A stretch of DNA of 64,000 bases, from the NCBI GenBank assembly GCA_044449065.1, contig JBIOHP010000011.1:1-64000 (forward strand), in the 5' to 3' direction. The position numbers and the translations under genes were made by a program. The notes beneath the pieces are model-generated. The model was not told where the DNA came from, did no database searches, and worked only from the letters and a program-made list of their open reading frames with translations. Below, piece by piece: positions 26,928 through 36,090 of this stretch. The stretch comes from JBIOHP01 sp044449065. GTDB taxonomy: Bacteria; Bacteroidota; Ignavibacteria; UBA10030; SZUA-254. Positions within the stretch are counted from its first letter, which is position 1. The number at the start of each line of letters is the position of its first letter.

Positions 26928-27881
26928 ATGTCAATTTCAGTTAGCAATCTGTCAAAATTATACGGCGATTCTAAAGCCGTCGATAATATCTCGTTTGAAG
27001 TGCATTCCGGCGAAATTCTTGGATTTTTGGGTCCAAATGGCGCCGGAAAAACAACCACCATGCGGATTATCACCTGTTTTCTTGCCCCAAACTCCGGTTC
27101 GGTGAAGGTGGAAGGGCGAGACATACGCTCGGAATCCTTCGAAGTCCGGAAGCTTGTCGGATACCTGCCTGAACAAAATCCCCTCTACCAGGATATGAAT
27201 GTATTGGAATATCTCCAGTACAGCGCGCAATTGCAGGGTGTTCCGCGAGGCGACGTCTCGCGCCGGATGAAAGAGATGGTGGATGTCTGCGCCTTGGGTG
27301 AGATGAAACACAAGGATATCGGACAGCTTTCGAAGGGTTATCGTCAGCGTGTCGGTTTGGCAGCCGCGATGATTCACGATCCACGGGTTCTCATCATGGA
27401 TGAACCCACCAGCGGTCTCGATCCCAATCAGATTGTAGAGATTCGAAGTCTCATCCGGAATATCGGCAAAGAAAAAACGGTAGTTTTATCCACGCATATC
27501 CTTTCTGAAGTTCAGGCGACCTGCAACAGGGTAGTGATTATCAACAAGGGAAAAATCGTTGCAGATTCCTCTATAGAAGATCTCCAGACAAGTATGAGCG
27601 GCGGCGAAAAAGTGATTCTCGAATTTGAGATGGCTGACTCGCAAACATTCGATATGGTTTCCCTGCAGATGAAAATCATCCCGGCTATCGGCAGGGTGTC
27701 TCTGCTCGGCGAGCGCAATGGATGGAAACGCGTAGGCATTGAATCGCTCGGCGGCAAAGACATCCGTAAGGATCTTTTCGGTCTTTGCGTCGAAAAAGGG
27801 TGGACCATCCTCGAGCTCCACCGCGAACAAACAAGTCTTGAAGATGTTTTCCGTCAACTAACTTCTGATCCGGTAAAATGA
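26928..27881 (+). CDS. GldA-like ABC transporter ATP-binding protein
   Basis: The 317-residue ATPase has Walker A 'GPNGAGKTT' (35-43), the Q-loop segment 'VGYLPEQNPLY', signature 'LSKGYRQRVG', Walker B 'VLIMDEPTSGLDP' and switch His in 'LSTHILSEV'. The C-terminal 90 residues are the extension usual in GldA/NatA-type ABC-2 exporters. With the two following genes it matches the GldA-GldF-GldG set, needed for gliding in flavobacteria, though in non-gliding bacteria the same set has an unknown export role. It overlaps the permease gene by 4 bases (ATGA). Upstream is a palindrome that may regulate the operon. Confidence 0.9.
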   Translation: MSISVSNLSKLYGDSKAVDNISFEVHSGEILGFLGPNGAGKTTTMRIITCFLAPNSGSVKVEGRDIRSESFEVRKLVGYLPEQNPLYQDMNVLEYLQYSAQLQGVPRGDVSRRMKEMVDVCALGEMKHKDIGQLSKGYRQRVGLAAAMIHDPRVLIMDEPTSGLDPNQIVEIRSLIRNIGKEKTVVLSTHILSEVQATCNRVVIINKGKIVADSSIEDLQTSMSGGEKVILEFEMADSQTFDMVSLQMKIIPAIGRVSLLGERNGWKRVGIESLGGKDIRKDLFGLCVEKGWTILELHREQTSLEDVFRQLTSDPVK

Positions 27882-28591
27882 ACCTCACTAATATTAAAAC
27901 AATTTTCCAGAAAGAGCTCCGGTCGTTTTTCAATTCACCGGTAGCGTATATTGTAATCGTAGTATTTCTGGCAATTCTCGGCTGGTATTTTTCCAACTAC
28001 CTCTTCCTGATGAACCTTTCATCATTGAGGATTATCTTTGAGATAACACCGTATCTATTATTAGTATTTGCTCCCGCTATTACGATGCGCCTCATCTCCG
28101 AAGAAAAAAAATCGGGCACATTGGAGCTGCTTATGACCAAACCGGTCCGTGAATATGAGATTGTTATCGGGAAATTTTTAGCCGCCTGGGTTTTATATCT
28201 TATCGCTCTGCTGCCCACGATGAGTTATTATATCACAATCGCGTCGCTCGGATCTATCGATTTGGGCTCTGTCGTCGGCGGCTATATAGGATTGATTCTG
28301 GTCGGAGCAGTATTCATCTCAATCAGCGTCTTTGCGTCCTCAATAACCGAAAATCAGGTCGTTGCGTTTATCGTGAGTTTTTTGATTGTGTTCATCTTTT
28401 TCATGTTCGATAAGCTTGTTCCGTATGCTCCCCATTCCGTCGCGAGTATTTTGGAATACCTCAGCATCGACTTTCATTTTTCTAATATTGCCCGCGGGGT
28501 GATCGATTCGAGGGATGTGCTCTATTATTTCTCGACTGTCGGTTTCACGTTGTTTCTTGGCACCGTCGCGTTACAAAAACGACGCTGGTAA
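27878..28591 (+). CDS. GldF-like ABC-2 permease
   Basis: This 237-residue membrane protein shows about six hydrophobic helices and the ABC-2 permease hallmark 'LRLISEEKKSGTLELLMTKP'-like segment (seen here as 'MRLISEEKKSGTLELLMTKP'). It starts inside the stop of the ATPase gene, so the two are translationally coupled. The length and position match GldF. The transported substrate is unknown; the next gene encodes the GldG-like partner, which probably forms the rest of the complex. Confidence 0.9.
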   Translation: MNLTNIKTIFQKELRSFFNSPVAYIVIVVFLAILGWYFSNYLFLMNLSSLRIIFEITPYLLLVFAPAITMRLISEEKKSGTLELLMTKPVREYEIVIGKFLAAWVLYLIALLPTMSYYITIASLGSIDLGSVVGGYIGLILVGAVFISISVFASSITENQVVAFIVSFLIVFIFFMFDKLVPYAPHSVASILEYLSIDFHFSNIARGVIDSRDVLYYFSTVGFTLFLGTVALQKRRW

Positions 28592-28619
28592 TCATCTGAA
28601 TTTGGAGTAGTAACTACCT

Positions 28620-30197
28620 ATGCAACGTCAAATGTTAATTCGTGTTGTTCTTGTTCTGGGCATTCTCATTCTCCTGAATCTTGTCTGCGTGAAATTATTC
28701 ACCCGGCTCGATCTCACCGCGAATAAGATTTACACGCTCTCGCCCGCCAGTAAAAACCTGGTGAAATCGCTGGACGATAAATTTATCATCAAGGCATATT
28801 TTACATCCGATCTGCCTGCGCCCTACAACAACAATCGCCGGTACTTGCAGGATCAACTCGATGAATACCGCGCTTACGCAGGCGGAAATTTTCAGTATGA
28901 ATTTATCGATCCGGGCAAAACGCCGGAGCTTGAGCAGGAAGCGCAGCGATACGGCATTCCTCCCGTGCAGGTGCAGGTTGTGAAAGAAGATAAAATGCAG
29001 ATTGAAAAAGCATACATGGGCTTGGTTTTTCTCTACCTGGATAAACAGGAACAACTGCCCGTGCTTCAGAACCTGGAAAATCTTGAATATGAAATAAGCT
29101 CAACGATCAAAAAGATGACGTCCAAGTCGCTGAAGAAAGTCGGGTTCCTTTCCGGTCATGACGAAGCAAAGCTTGATGCGTTAAAAAGTTTAAAGGAAAA
29201 TCTCGATAAACAATACGAGGTAACAACCGTAGACATCACGGGCGGAAAAGCAATTCCGTCCGATATTGCTGTCCTCGTTCTCGACGCTCCCACGAAGCCG
29301 TTCAAGCAGTGGGAAAAATATCTCATCGATCAGTATATCATGACGGGCGGGCGGGTCGCATTTTTCCTGAATAAAATCGATATCAATCTTCAAAGCCAGC
29401 AGGGCGGAAGACCGTTGAATCTTGATCTCGATGATCTGACAGAATCGTACGGGGTGAGAATAAATACCGATCTTGTGAGGGATGCGCGCTGCGCAACCGT
29501 GAGCGTTCGACAACAGGCGGGTTTCTTTGTCATTCAAAACCAACTGCCGTTCTATTATCTCCCGATGGCGAGCGATTTCAATAAAACCAGTCCGATTGTA
29601 AAAGATCTCGGCTCCGTCATATTCTATTTTGTCAGTTCGCTCGATACAACACCCGCGAAGGGCAAGGGTTACAAACTCAACGTTCTTGTTAAATCCTCTA
29701 AAAAAAGCGGACGGTTGGAGAATGTCTTTATCATGAATCCCGGAGCCCCAGCCACGGAGGATATGTTCAAGGAGTCAAATATACCCCTCGTGGTGAGCGT
29801 GGAAGGAAATTTTGCCAGCGCATTTCAGAATAAACAGTTTACACCCGATTCAGGCGTCAATATCGATCTCTCGAAAAAACTCAGCCGCGGAACAAATTCT
29901 AAAATTGTTGTAGTCGGCGACGGCGATTTTCTTCAGGATCAATTCTCCGGCGGAAATAAAGATAATATCAACTTAGCCAGCAACCTCATCGATTATCTTG
30001 CCGACGATATAGGTTTGGCGACAATACGTTCGCGCGATACATCCCCCAAGCCGCTCGATGAAGTATCCGAAGGGACCAGATCGATGGTAAAAGGTCTTAA
30101 CCTGTTCCTGCCGCCGCTGAGCATTATTTTGTTCGGAATATTCCGGTGGCGATGGCGCGCTGGGATGCGCAAACGTCTTGAAAGCAGAGCATTATAA
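28620..30197 (+). CDS. GldG-family ABC transporter accessory protein
   Basis: The 525-residue protein has an N-terminal membrane helix (about 5-25) followed by 'RLDLTANKIYTLSPASKNLV', a hallmark of the Gldg family. A large extracytoplasmic domain then contains 'VLVLDAPTKPF' and 'YLIDQYIMTGGRVAFFL'. A single C-terminal helix near 495-515 is followed by a basic tail. This is the GldG/DUF7088-type architecture. It lies 28 bases after the permease and 22 before the DUF4340 gene, forming one operon. In flavobacterial gliding GldG is essential with GldA and GldF; here the role is only inferred from that similarity. Confidence 0.9.
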   Translation: MQRQMLIRVVLVLGILILLNLVCVKLFTRLDLTANKIYTLSPASKNLVKSLDDKFIIKAYFTSDLPAPYNNNRRYLQDQLDEYRAYAGGNFQYEFIDPGKTPELEQEAQRYGIPPVQVQVVKEDKMQIEKAYMGLVFLYLDKQEQLPVLQNLENLEYEISSTIKKMTSKSLKKVGFLSGHDEAKLDALKSLKENLDKQYEVTTVDITGGKAIPSDIAVLVLDAPTKPFKQWEKYLIDQYIMTGGRVAFFLNKIDINLQSQQGGRPLNLDLDDLTESYGVRINTDLVRDARCATVSVRQQAGFFVIQNQLPFYYLPMASDFNKTSPIVKDLGSVIFYFVSSLDTTPAKGKGYKLNVLVKSSKKSGRLENVFIMNPGAPATEDMFKESNIPLVVSVEGNFASAFQNKQFTPDSGVNIDLSKKLSRGTNSKIVVVGDGDFLQDQFSGGNKDNINLASNLIDYLADDIGLATIRSRDTSPKPLDEVSEGTRSMVKGLNLFLPPLSIILFGIFRWRWRAGMRKRLESRAL

Positions 30198-30219
30198 TTT
30201 TTAGGGATATTGAATTTCC

Positions 30220-31149
30220 ATGAATCGCACTACTATTTTTCTTACTATTTTATTCCTGATATTAGGGCTTGTTGCCTATTTCTATATCTTAGCGCCATCC
30301 GGTAAAGAGCGCGAGACAAGTTACAAAACATCGGATATTAAAATATCCTTTGATTCCGCGTCGGTGGCAAAATTCACCATCCTGCGCACGGGGAAAAATA
30401 TTACCCTCGAAAATCAGGGAGGAAAATGGATGGTCACCACCCCCGGAACGTATAAAGCGAACGCTTCCGTTGTGGCAACCATGGTCGGCGGAATTTCACA
30501 TTTAAAACTTGGAAGTTTAGTTTCTACAAATCCCGCGAAGCAGTCTGTCTACCAGGTTGATTCATCCGGATCGAAATTCACGGTGACCGACAGGATGAAT
30601 AAAAGCGTCACAATGATTATCGGTAAACCTGGACCCTCATACTCCGACTTCTATGTCCGCATGGATGGCTCAAATGACGTCTACCTTGGCGAGGGAATCA
30701 CAACCTATACGCTCAATCAGGAACTTAAAGAGTGGAGAGATAAATCGATTTTTTCCATATCGCAGGATTCAATTAAATTTGTGGAGGTTGATTTTCGTTC
30801 GAAGCCGTTCACCCTAAAAAAAGAAAATTCGACATGGAAGTTGAACGATGATTCTATCGCTACGTCTGAAGTTACTCCGTTTTTAAGCACACTCTCTAAT
30901 TTGAACGCCGATGATTTTGTCGATACCATTCCGAAATTGGAAATACAACCATTTTCAATCAGGATTCTGGGATCGGCTCCCTCTGATTTAAAATTTTACC
31001 CTCAAGCTCCCGATTCTGCGAAATACGTCGTTCAATCTTCGAATAATCCCCAGATATTTACCATGACAAAGTGGATGGTGCAGCAGTTGGCAAAACCATT
31101 CGAGACCCGCTCAACCCCCCCGCCTAAAACGGCGAAGAAAAAGAAGTAA
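30220..31149 (+). CDS. DUF4340-domain membrane-anchored protein
   Basis: This 309-residue protein has one N-terminal transmembrane helix (about 5-25). It is then made of DUF4340 repeats: 'VAKFTILRTGKNITLENQGG', 'WMVTTPGTYKAN', 'YVRMDGSNDVYLGEG' and 'LKEWRDKSIFSIS', with a second half-repeat ('FVEVDFRSKPFTLKKENSTW'). It ends in a Lys-rich tail. DUF4340 proteins commonly follow GldG-like genes and are presumed extracytoplasmic subunits of the same ABC complex. A weak CCCC/GGGG stem with a T run at about 31170-31204 may end the operon. Confidence 0.88.
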   Translation: MNRTTIFLTILFLILGLVAYFYILAPSGKERETSYKTSDIKISFDSASVAKFTILRTGKNITLENQGGKWMVTTPGTYKANASVVATMVGGISHLKLGSLVSTNPAKQSVYQVDSSGSKFTVTDRMNKSVTMIIGKPGPSYSDFYVRMDGSNDVYLGEGITTYTLNQELKEWRDKSIFSISQDSIKFVEVDFRSKPFTLKKENSTWKLNDDSIATSEVTPFLSTLSNLNADDFVDTIPKLEIQPFSIRILGSAPSDLKFYPQAPDSAKYVVQSSNNPQIFTMTKWMVQQLAKPFETRSTPPPKTAKKKK

Positions 31150-31382
31150 ATCTATAGAAATAGGATCACCCCCCAGGTTTTATTATAGAACAATGGGGTT
31201 TTAAAGAGAAAAGTTAGGGCGGTTCCCATTGGGATTTGATTCATTTTCCCTAAAAATTTGTTAATCTGACGAAAATTTCATATCTTTTTCTCTATTCTTG
31301 TACAGAATACGCGAAGTAGGTCTTTGGTGTCGATCATTTTCGAGTATTTTCAAACCCATAATTCCACGAACATTAAAACTGA

Positions 31383-32090
31383 ATGAAAGCGGGTATCATA
31401 GCGGCGGGAGAGGGAAGCCGCCTCAGAGCAGAAGGCATCCGTGTGCCGAAACCTCTCGTGGTTGTCGATGGGTTGACCTTAATTGAGCGGTTATTAAACT
31501 CATTCATCCGCTGCGGAATAGAGGAAGTTGCTTGTATCATTAATGCAAATTCCCTGGAGGTGAAGAAGTTCGTTGAAGCGAAAAATTTCAAAATTCCCAT
31601 TCGGTTTCATATTGAAACAACTCCAAGTTCGATGCATAGTTTTTTCGCCCTTGAGCCGTATTTTCACAATGAACGGTTTCTTCTCACAACGGTAGACTCT
31701 ATATTCGATGACGCAGATCTGATTAAATATCTCCGCTTTGCGGAGGAACATCCGGAGAAGGATGGGATATTAGCCGTTACAAACTTTATAGACGATGAAA
31801 CACCGCTTTATGTTCAATTGGATAGCGCTAACAAGATTCTTCGGTTCGGGAGCGAGGATACAAAGGAACTACCGGAGTGGGTCACGGGGGGATTATATAT
31901 CTTATCCACAAAAGTTTATGACGAAAAACCCAAAACGCTCTCAATTGGAATGGAACGATTTAGAAATTTTTTAAGGTACTTATTGGAACATAGTTACAGT
32001 TTAACGGCTTTTCCATTCTCGAAGATCATCGATGTCGATCACATTAATGATGTACGAACAGCCGAACAACTTTTACGGGCGCGCGTTTAA
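31383..32090 (+). CDS. NTP-transferase family protein (possible inositol-phosphate cytidylyltransferase)
   Basis: The 235-residue enzyme has the nucleotidyltransferase signature 'IIAAGEGSRLR' (5-15) and 'PKPL' (22-25), and a 'VDHINDV' metal-type motif near its C-terminus. This class joins NTP and a sugar or polyol phosphate to make NDP-sugar or CDP-alcohol plus pyrophosphate. The same operon contains inositol-3-phosphate synthase and two CDP-alcohol phosphatidyltransferases. CTP:inositol-phosphate cytidylyltransferase, which feeds a CDP-inositol-using enzyme, is therefore the best inference. Sequence alone does not fix the substrate. It abuts the mlaE-like gene (stop at 32088-32090 overlaps the ATG), so translation is coupled. 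Confidence 0.8.
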   Translation: MKAGIIAAGEGSRLRAEGIRVPKPLVVVDGLTLIERLLNSFIRCGIEEVACIINANSLEVKKFVEAKNFKIPIRFHIETTPSSMHSFFALEPYFHNERFLLTTVDSIFDDADLIKYLRFAEEHPEKDGILAVTNFIDDETPLYVQLDSANKILRFGSEDTKELPEWVTGGLYILSTKVYDEKPKTLSIGMERFRNFLRYLLEHSYSLTAFPFSKIIDVDHINDVRTAEQLLRARV

Positions 32091-32875
32091 TGGCGGAGAA
32101 GAAGAAAGAAAATGCAATTGTTCGCCTCTTTAAAGAATCAATATATGTTCTTGGAGAACAATTCAAGTTCATCGTTGAGACAATGAGGGCATTGCCAAGC
32201 GCGTACAGATACCGCCGCGATCTCATGGAACAGATGTATTTGATCGGAGCGCAATCGGTGATCATCACCAGTCTTGCGGGTCTGTTTATGGGCATTATTT
32301 TCGCAATCGAGACCGGGCACCGGCTGGAAACATTCGGCGCGAAATTGCTCGTCGGTAGAACAACGTCATTAGCGCTCATTCGCGAGCTTGGTCCGGTTGT
32401 TTCCGGATTGATGCTTGCCGCACGAAGCGGCGCAAAAAATGCTTCAGAATTGGGATCGATGTCGGTGAGCGGTCAGATAGACGCGCTTAGGGCGTTCGGA
32501 ACAAATCCGATCGAGAAGTTAGCAGTTCCGAGACTGCTTGCTGCCATGATCATGTTCCTTCCCCTCACAATTTTAGCAGACTTCGTCGGATTGTATGGCG
32601 GAATGGTTGTGTCGGATCAATGGCTGCATATTAATCAAACATTCTTCTGGCATTCCGCAATCAGCGGATTGAAATTAAAAGATTTATTTATCGGTTTTAT
32701 TAAGCCGGTTGTTTTTGGTTTCTTTATCTCGGTCATCAGTTGTTATTATGGACTTGCAACCACGGGTGGAACAGTCGGTGTCGGCAGGGCAGCCGTAAAT
32801 TCTGTGGTTGTCGCTTCCACGATGGTGTTGTTTAATGACTTTATTCTCACCAAAGTTGTCTGGGCTATCCTGTAA
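32090..32875 (+). CDS. mlaE: MlaE-like lipid ABC transporter permease
   Basis: This 261-residue polytopic protein is a MlaE/YrbE family permease. Visible marks are 'SLAGLFMGIIFAIETGHRL', 'IRELGPVVSGLMLAARSGAK' (the conserved coupling segment) and 'MSVSGQIDALRAFGTNPIE'. In Gram-negative bacteria MlaE with MlaF and the MCE protein MlaD moves phospholipids between the membranes. It is followed at once by the ATPase and MCE genes in the canonical order. Neither MlaB (STAS) nor MlaC is present in this operon. The setting within lipid-headgroup genes suggests it may handle the product made by this cluster. Confidence 0.93.
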   Translation: MAEKKKENAIVRLFKESIYVLGEQFKFIVETMRALPSAYRYRRDLMEQMYLIGAQSVIITSLAGLFMGIIFAIETGHRLETFGAKLLVGRTTSLALIRELGPVVSGLMLAARSGAKNASELGSMSVSGQIDALRAFGTNPIEKLAVPRLLAAMIMFLPLTILADFVGLYGGMVVSDQWLHINQTFFWHSAISGLKLKDLFIGFIKPVVFGFFISVISCYYGLATTGGTVGVGRAAVNSVVVASTMVLFNDFILTKVVWAIL

Positions 32876-33646
32876 ATGATTCGGCTTGAGAAAGTTACCA
32901 TTGAATTTGAAGGGCGGAAGATCCTCGATAATGTCGACTTCAGCGTCAAGGAAGGGGAAACAAAGGTATTAATTGGACCGAGCGGCGCGGGGAAAAGTTC
33001 TATCCTGCGCGTGATCCTGGGTCTCTGGAAACCGGACAGCGGCAGGGTGTGGATCGGAGGAACAGAAATTACCGACCTGAGCGAACGGGAAATGATCCCC
33101 GTTCGCAGGACTGCGGCAATGGTATTTCAGGGAAATGCCTTGTTCGATTCTCTCTCGGTTGAAGACAACGTGGGATTCTTTTTACAGGAAAACAATCCCC
33201 GCATCCAGCACCTTGAGCTTCGTGAAAGGGTGAACGACTGTCTTGAATTTGTCAATATGCCGGATACCAATACTTTACTCCCTGAAGAATTAAGCGGTGG
33301 AATGAAAAAACGCGTGGCAATTGCCCGCGCCATTGCGTTCAAGCCCCAGATAATTTTATACGATGAGCCAACCACGGGTCTCGATCCCGTTAACGCGAAG
33401 CTCATCAATGAGTTGATATTACGGTTAAAAGCGCAGAGGAAAGCTACCTCCGTTGTTGTAACGCACATATTGCGCGATGCGTTCGCAGTCGGCGATACTA
33501 TGGCAATGATAAAAGATGGACGAATTGTATTCGACGGTCTGCCGCGGGATCTGGTGGCAAGCGCCGACGAGTTTGTGCAAAATTTTATTTCCGAGATTCG
33601 TGAAGAATCCGGTTTGTTCTTGAATGGAGAATTCATTTTAAAATGA
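32876..33646 (+). CDS. mlaF: MlaF-like lipid ABC transporter ATPase
   Basis: The 256-residue ATPase has Walker A 'GPSGAGKSS' (34-42), Q-loop 'AMVFQGNALF', signature 'LSGGMKKRVAIARAI', Walker B 'IILYDEPTTGLDP' and switch His in 'VVVTHILRDAF'. The 'ELSGGMKKR' signature is the form seen in MlaF-type rather than drug-efflux ATPases. It begins directly after the mlaE stop (TAA, then ATG) and overlaps the MCE gene by 4 bases, so all three proteins should be made in proportion. It powers lipid movement by the MlaE dimer. Confidence 0.93.
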   Translation: MIRLEKVTIEFEGRKILDNVDFSVKEGETKVLIGPSGAGKSSILRVILGLWKPDSGRVWIGGTEITDLSEREMIPVRRTAAMVFQGNALFDSLSVEDNVGFFLQENNPRIQHLELRERVNDCLEFVNMPDTNTLLPEELSGGMKKRVAIARAIAFKPQIILYDEPTTGLDPVNAKLINELILRLKAQRKATSVVVTHILRDAFAVGDTMAMIKDGRIVFDGLPRDLVASADEFVQNFISEIREESGLFLNGEFILK

Positions 33647-34605
33647 CGTCAAATCAAATTTCGTGGGGAAACCTTAAAGTCGGGATTGTCGTTCTCGTCG
33701 GGATTATCCTTTTTATATTCTTCATCAGTATTGTTGGAACGGACGCCAATCTCTTTACTCCCACATACCAGTTGAAGCTTTTTATGCCGAACGTTCAGGG
33801 GTTGGTCGGCGGCGCAATGGTATCTCTTGGCGGGCTAAAAATCGGGTTCGTGAAAGATATGCAGTTCGTCACCAAAGACACGGTAAACGGAGTTGATATT
33901 TCACTGGAAATTCAGGCAAAGTATCAGGGATCCATCACTACCAGTACATTCGCTCAGATTAAAACCATAGGTTTGCTGGGTGATAAATATATTGATCTCA
34001 GTATTGGAACGAAGGGTGAAACTCCGCTTGCGGATCAAGCATATGTTCCGTTGAAGGAATCGTTTGACCTCGAAGCGGCTGGTCCGCAATTCAAGAGCGC
34101 GTTGAATGATTTTACGGAATTGATGGGTAGCATGAAAAAAATAGCGCACCATATTGAGAACGGCGAGGGTTCGGTCGGAAGGATCATCGTTAAACCCGAC
34201 ATGGCAAACGAGATGGAACATTTTCTCCAATCGCTCAATGGCGCGATGGGCGCCATGGAACGAAAACAAGGTACGCTTGGCACATTGATCTATGATCCCG
34301 CAATTGGAAAAAATATCGCCGAGCTGTCTTCAAACCTTAAAACGGTGACCGGGCAGATTCGCGAAGGAAAAGGAACCGCGGGAAAGCTCATTATGGATGA
34401 GAGTCTCTACAACAATTTAACATCCTTTACACACAGGACCGATTCCATTCTTGCGAAAGCTGAAAACGATTCAAGCAATGTTTCCAAACTCATCAGCGAT
34501 CCCAATTTTTACAATAATTTTGTTTCGGTGCTTCATGATTTTAATTCGCTGCTCTTGGATATCAAGGGACATCCCGAACGGTATATACATTTCTCGGTTT
34601 TTTGA
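33643..34605 (+). CDS. mlaD: MlaD-like MCE-domain protein
   Basis: This 320-residue protein has one N-terminal membrane helix (about 13-30) followed by the MCE domain ('LFMPNVQGLVGGAMVSLGGL', 'TTSTFAQIKTIGLLGDKYID'). The long C-terminal region (about 130-320) is helical with recurring 'GTLGTLIYDPAIGKNI' and 'GKGTAGKLIMDESLYNNL' motifs, typical of MCE proteins in Bacteroidota and Chlorobi. The family forms a hexameric periplasmic lipid tunnel docked on MlaE. The overlap of ATGA with mlaF shows coupling. The stop is 3 bases before the GTG start of the next membrane protein gene. Confidence 0.92.
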   Translation: MTSNQISWGNLKVGIVVLVGIILFIFFISIVGTDANLFTPTYQLKLFMPNVQGLVGGAMVSLGGLKIGFVKDMQFVTKDTVNGVDISLEIQAKYQGSITTSTFAQIKTIGLLGDKYIDLSIGTKGETPLADQAYVPLKESFDLEAAGPQFKSALNDFTELMGSMKKIAHHIENGEGSVGRIIVKPDMANEMEHFLQSLNGAMGAMERKQGTLGTLIYDPAIGKNIAELSSNLKTVTGQIREGKGTAGKLIMDESLYNNLTSFTHRTDSILAKAENDSSNVSKLISDPNFYNNFVSVLHDFNSLLLDIKGHPERYIHFSVF

Positions 34606-34608
34606 ACG

Positions 34609-35610
34609 GTGAAACAAAAAAAGTTTGAAATATTTTTTTTCCTCGTTGGTCTGGGAATATTTTCCTACCTCGTGTATAAATTCGGAGTTGGGCAAATTAT
34701 ACAAAATATTTATAAAGCAGGGTGGAGTCTGTTGGCGGCAATCTGCGTTTGGTTTTTTATTTATCTCCTGAACACCATTTCCTGGAAGCTTGCTTTGGGT
34801 AAGAACGGGAAATCTCTTTCGTTTCCATACCTCTTTTTAATTACCGTATCCGGCTTTGTTATTAACTACATCACTCCGTTTCTGGCAATTGGGGGCGAAC
34901 CGTATAAAATTAAAAAGCTTGCTCAAACCATTGGCGCTCGTCAATCGCTTTCAGCGGTTGTCCTGTATCGGATGATGCATCTCCTTGGCCATATGTTGCT
35001 TTTATTGACCGGGATTGTGTTAGCATTGGCATTTATTCCTTTATCGACATATATCGCGGGCATATTACTTTTCGCCGCAGTGTTGATCTCGATTATCATC
35101 GTTCTTACGCTGATTGGTCACCGAGGGGGAATTTTTAAGAGATTACAGAGATTTGTGGATACATTCCCGGTTTTTGGAACGTTGTCGAATTGGCTTCATG
35201 GTCACGAAGAGCAACTTGTAGAGATGGACTATATCTTAACGCTCACCTTTCAAACTCAGCGAAATCAATTTTATCTCGCTCTTTTCGCAGAGTATCTGAG
35301 TCGTGCGCTGATGGGATTCGAAGTCTATCTGATTGTGAACGGCGTCGGCATGCATATTTCTTTGGTGTCGGCGTTGTTTGTGTATATCGTGTATTCAATA
35401 GCGATCAATGTTTTATTTTTTGTTCCCTTTAATCTCGGCGCGCGCGAAGGCGGAATTTATATGGGACTCGAAACGCTTGCGTTGCCCCCGTTATTTGCAG
35501 TCTATTTTGGAATTGTAATGCGCGTCCGTGAGTTCTTCTGGATATTGCTCGGATTGTTATTTATCCTCTTAACGCATGAGAAAAAAGATCCATCACATGC
35601 TATCACCTGA
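34609..35610 (+). CDS. LPG-synthase-TM/YbhN-type membrane protein
   Basis: The 333-residue protein starts at a GTG 3 bases after the MCE gene. It has about eight hydrophobic helices and the family core 'GFVINYITPFLAIGGEPYKI' with an Asn-Tyr-x-Thr-Pro segment and acidic residue. 'LFFVPFNLGAREGGIYMGL' matches the conserved Gly-x-Arg-Glu/Gly region. This UPF0104 superfamily covers the flippase part of lysyl-phosphatidylglycerol synthases and stand-alone lipid flippase-like proteins. In this operon a role in flipping the lipid product across the inner membrane is an attractive inference, but no aminoacyltransferase domain is attached. Confidence 0.85.
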   Translation: MKQKKFEIFFFLVGLGIFSYLVYKFGVGQIIQNIYKAGWSLLAAICVWFFIYLLNTISWKLALGKNGKSLSFPYLFLITVSGFVINYITPFLAIGGEPYKIKKLAQTIGARQSLSAVVLYRMMHLLGHMLLLLTGIVLALAFIPLSTYIAGILLFAAVLISIIIVLTLIGHRGGIFKRLQRFVDTFPVFGTLSNWLHGHEEQLVEMDYILTLTFQTQRNQFYLALFAEYLSRALMGFEVYLIVNGVGMHISLVSALFVYIVYSIAINVLFFVPFNLGAREGGIYMGLETLALPPLFAVYFGIVMRVREFFWILLGLLFILLTHEKKDPSHAIT

Positions 35611-35619
35611 CCTCGATCG

Positions 35620-36090
35620 ATGACTCTCTTCCCTCACTTATTATTAACCACCGTGGGTATCCAGGTGCTTGGTCTCGAAGGCAAGGATATTGTCCTCGCG
35701 TATACCTTCGGGTATGGAATCGATCTGGTCGATCATCCGATAAAATTCCCGTTATATTATAAAAAGAACGGGACGAAGAATGAGAAACATTACCATTGGC
35801 GGACTCCCCTTCAGGAACCGATTGCGCTGTTGTGGATCATCCCGTTATCAATTTATCTTGGTACGTATGTGCCGGCGTTATTTTTCATCTCTCACTTTTT
35901 CCTCGATTACTGCGTGAGCTATGAGAAACGACCATTTTTTCCTTTCAGCAGTTATACGACGGAGGGCCTCTTTACGCGGTATTCGGATACTGTTAAGGAA
36001 GTCTGGACGTGCGGGATTTGTTTAGTTTTTATAATCGCTCTTGGGTATCATCAAATCCTGGGCTATACCAGTAAGTTGTTTGGGGGATAA
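35620..36090 (+). CDS. Small membrane protein resembling YdjM/DUF457 metal-dependent hydrolases
   Basis: The 156-residue protein has 3-4 hydrophobic helices. Conserved-looking polar residues are His at the N-terminus ('LFPHLLL'), 'GYGIDLVDHP', 'HYHWRTPLQEP' and 'FISHFFLDYCVS'. The 'SHFFLD' plus N-terminal His pattern recalls the YdjM/DUF457 family, in which membrane-embedded His and Asp residues are thought to bind metal. The usual 'HRG-THS' motif is replaced here, so the assignment is tentative. Its stop overlaps the start of the CDP-alcohol phosphatidyltransferase gene by one base. A phosphohydrolase or lipase acting on lipid head groups is possible. Confidence 0.6.
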   Translation: MTLFPHLLLTTVGIQVLGLEGKDIVLAYTFGYGIDLVDHPIKFPLYYKKNGTKNEKHYHWRTPLQEPIALLWIIPLSIYLGTYVPALFFISHFFLDYCVSYEKRPFFPFSSYTTEGLFTRYSDTVKEVWTCGICLVFIIALGYHQILGYTSKLFGG

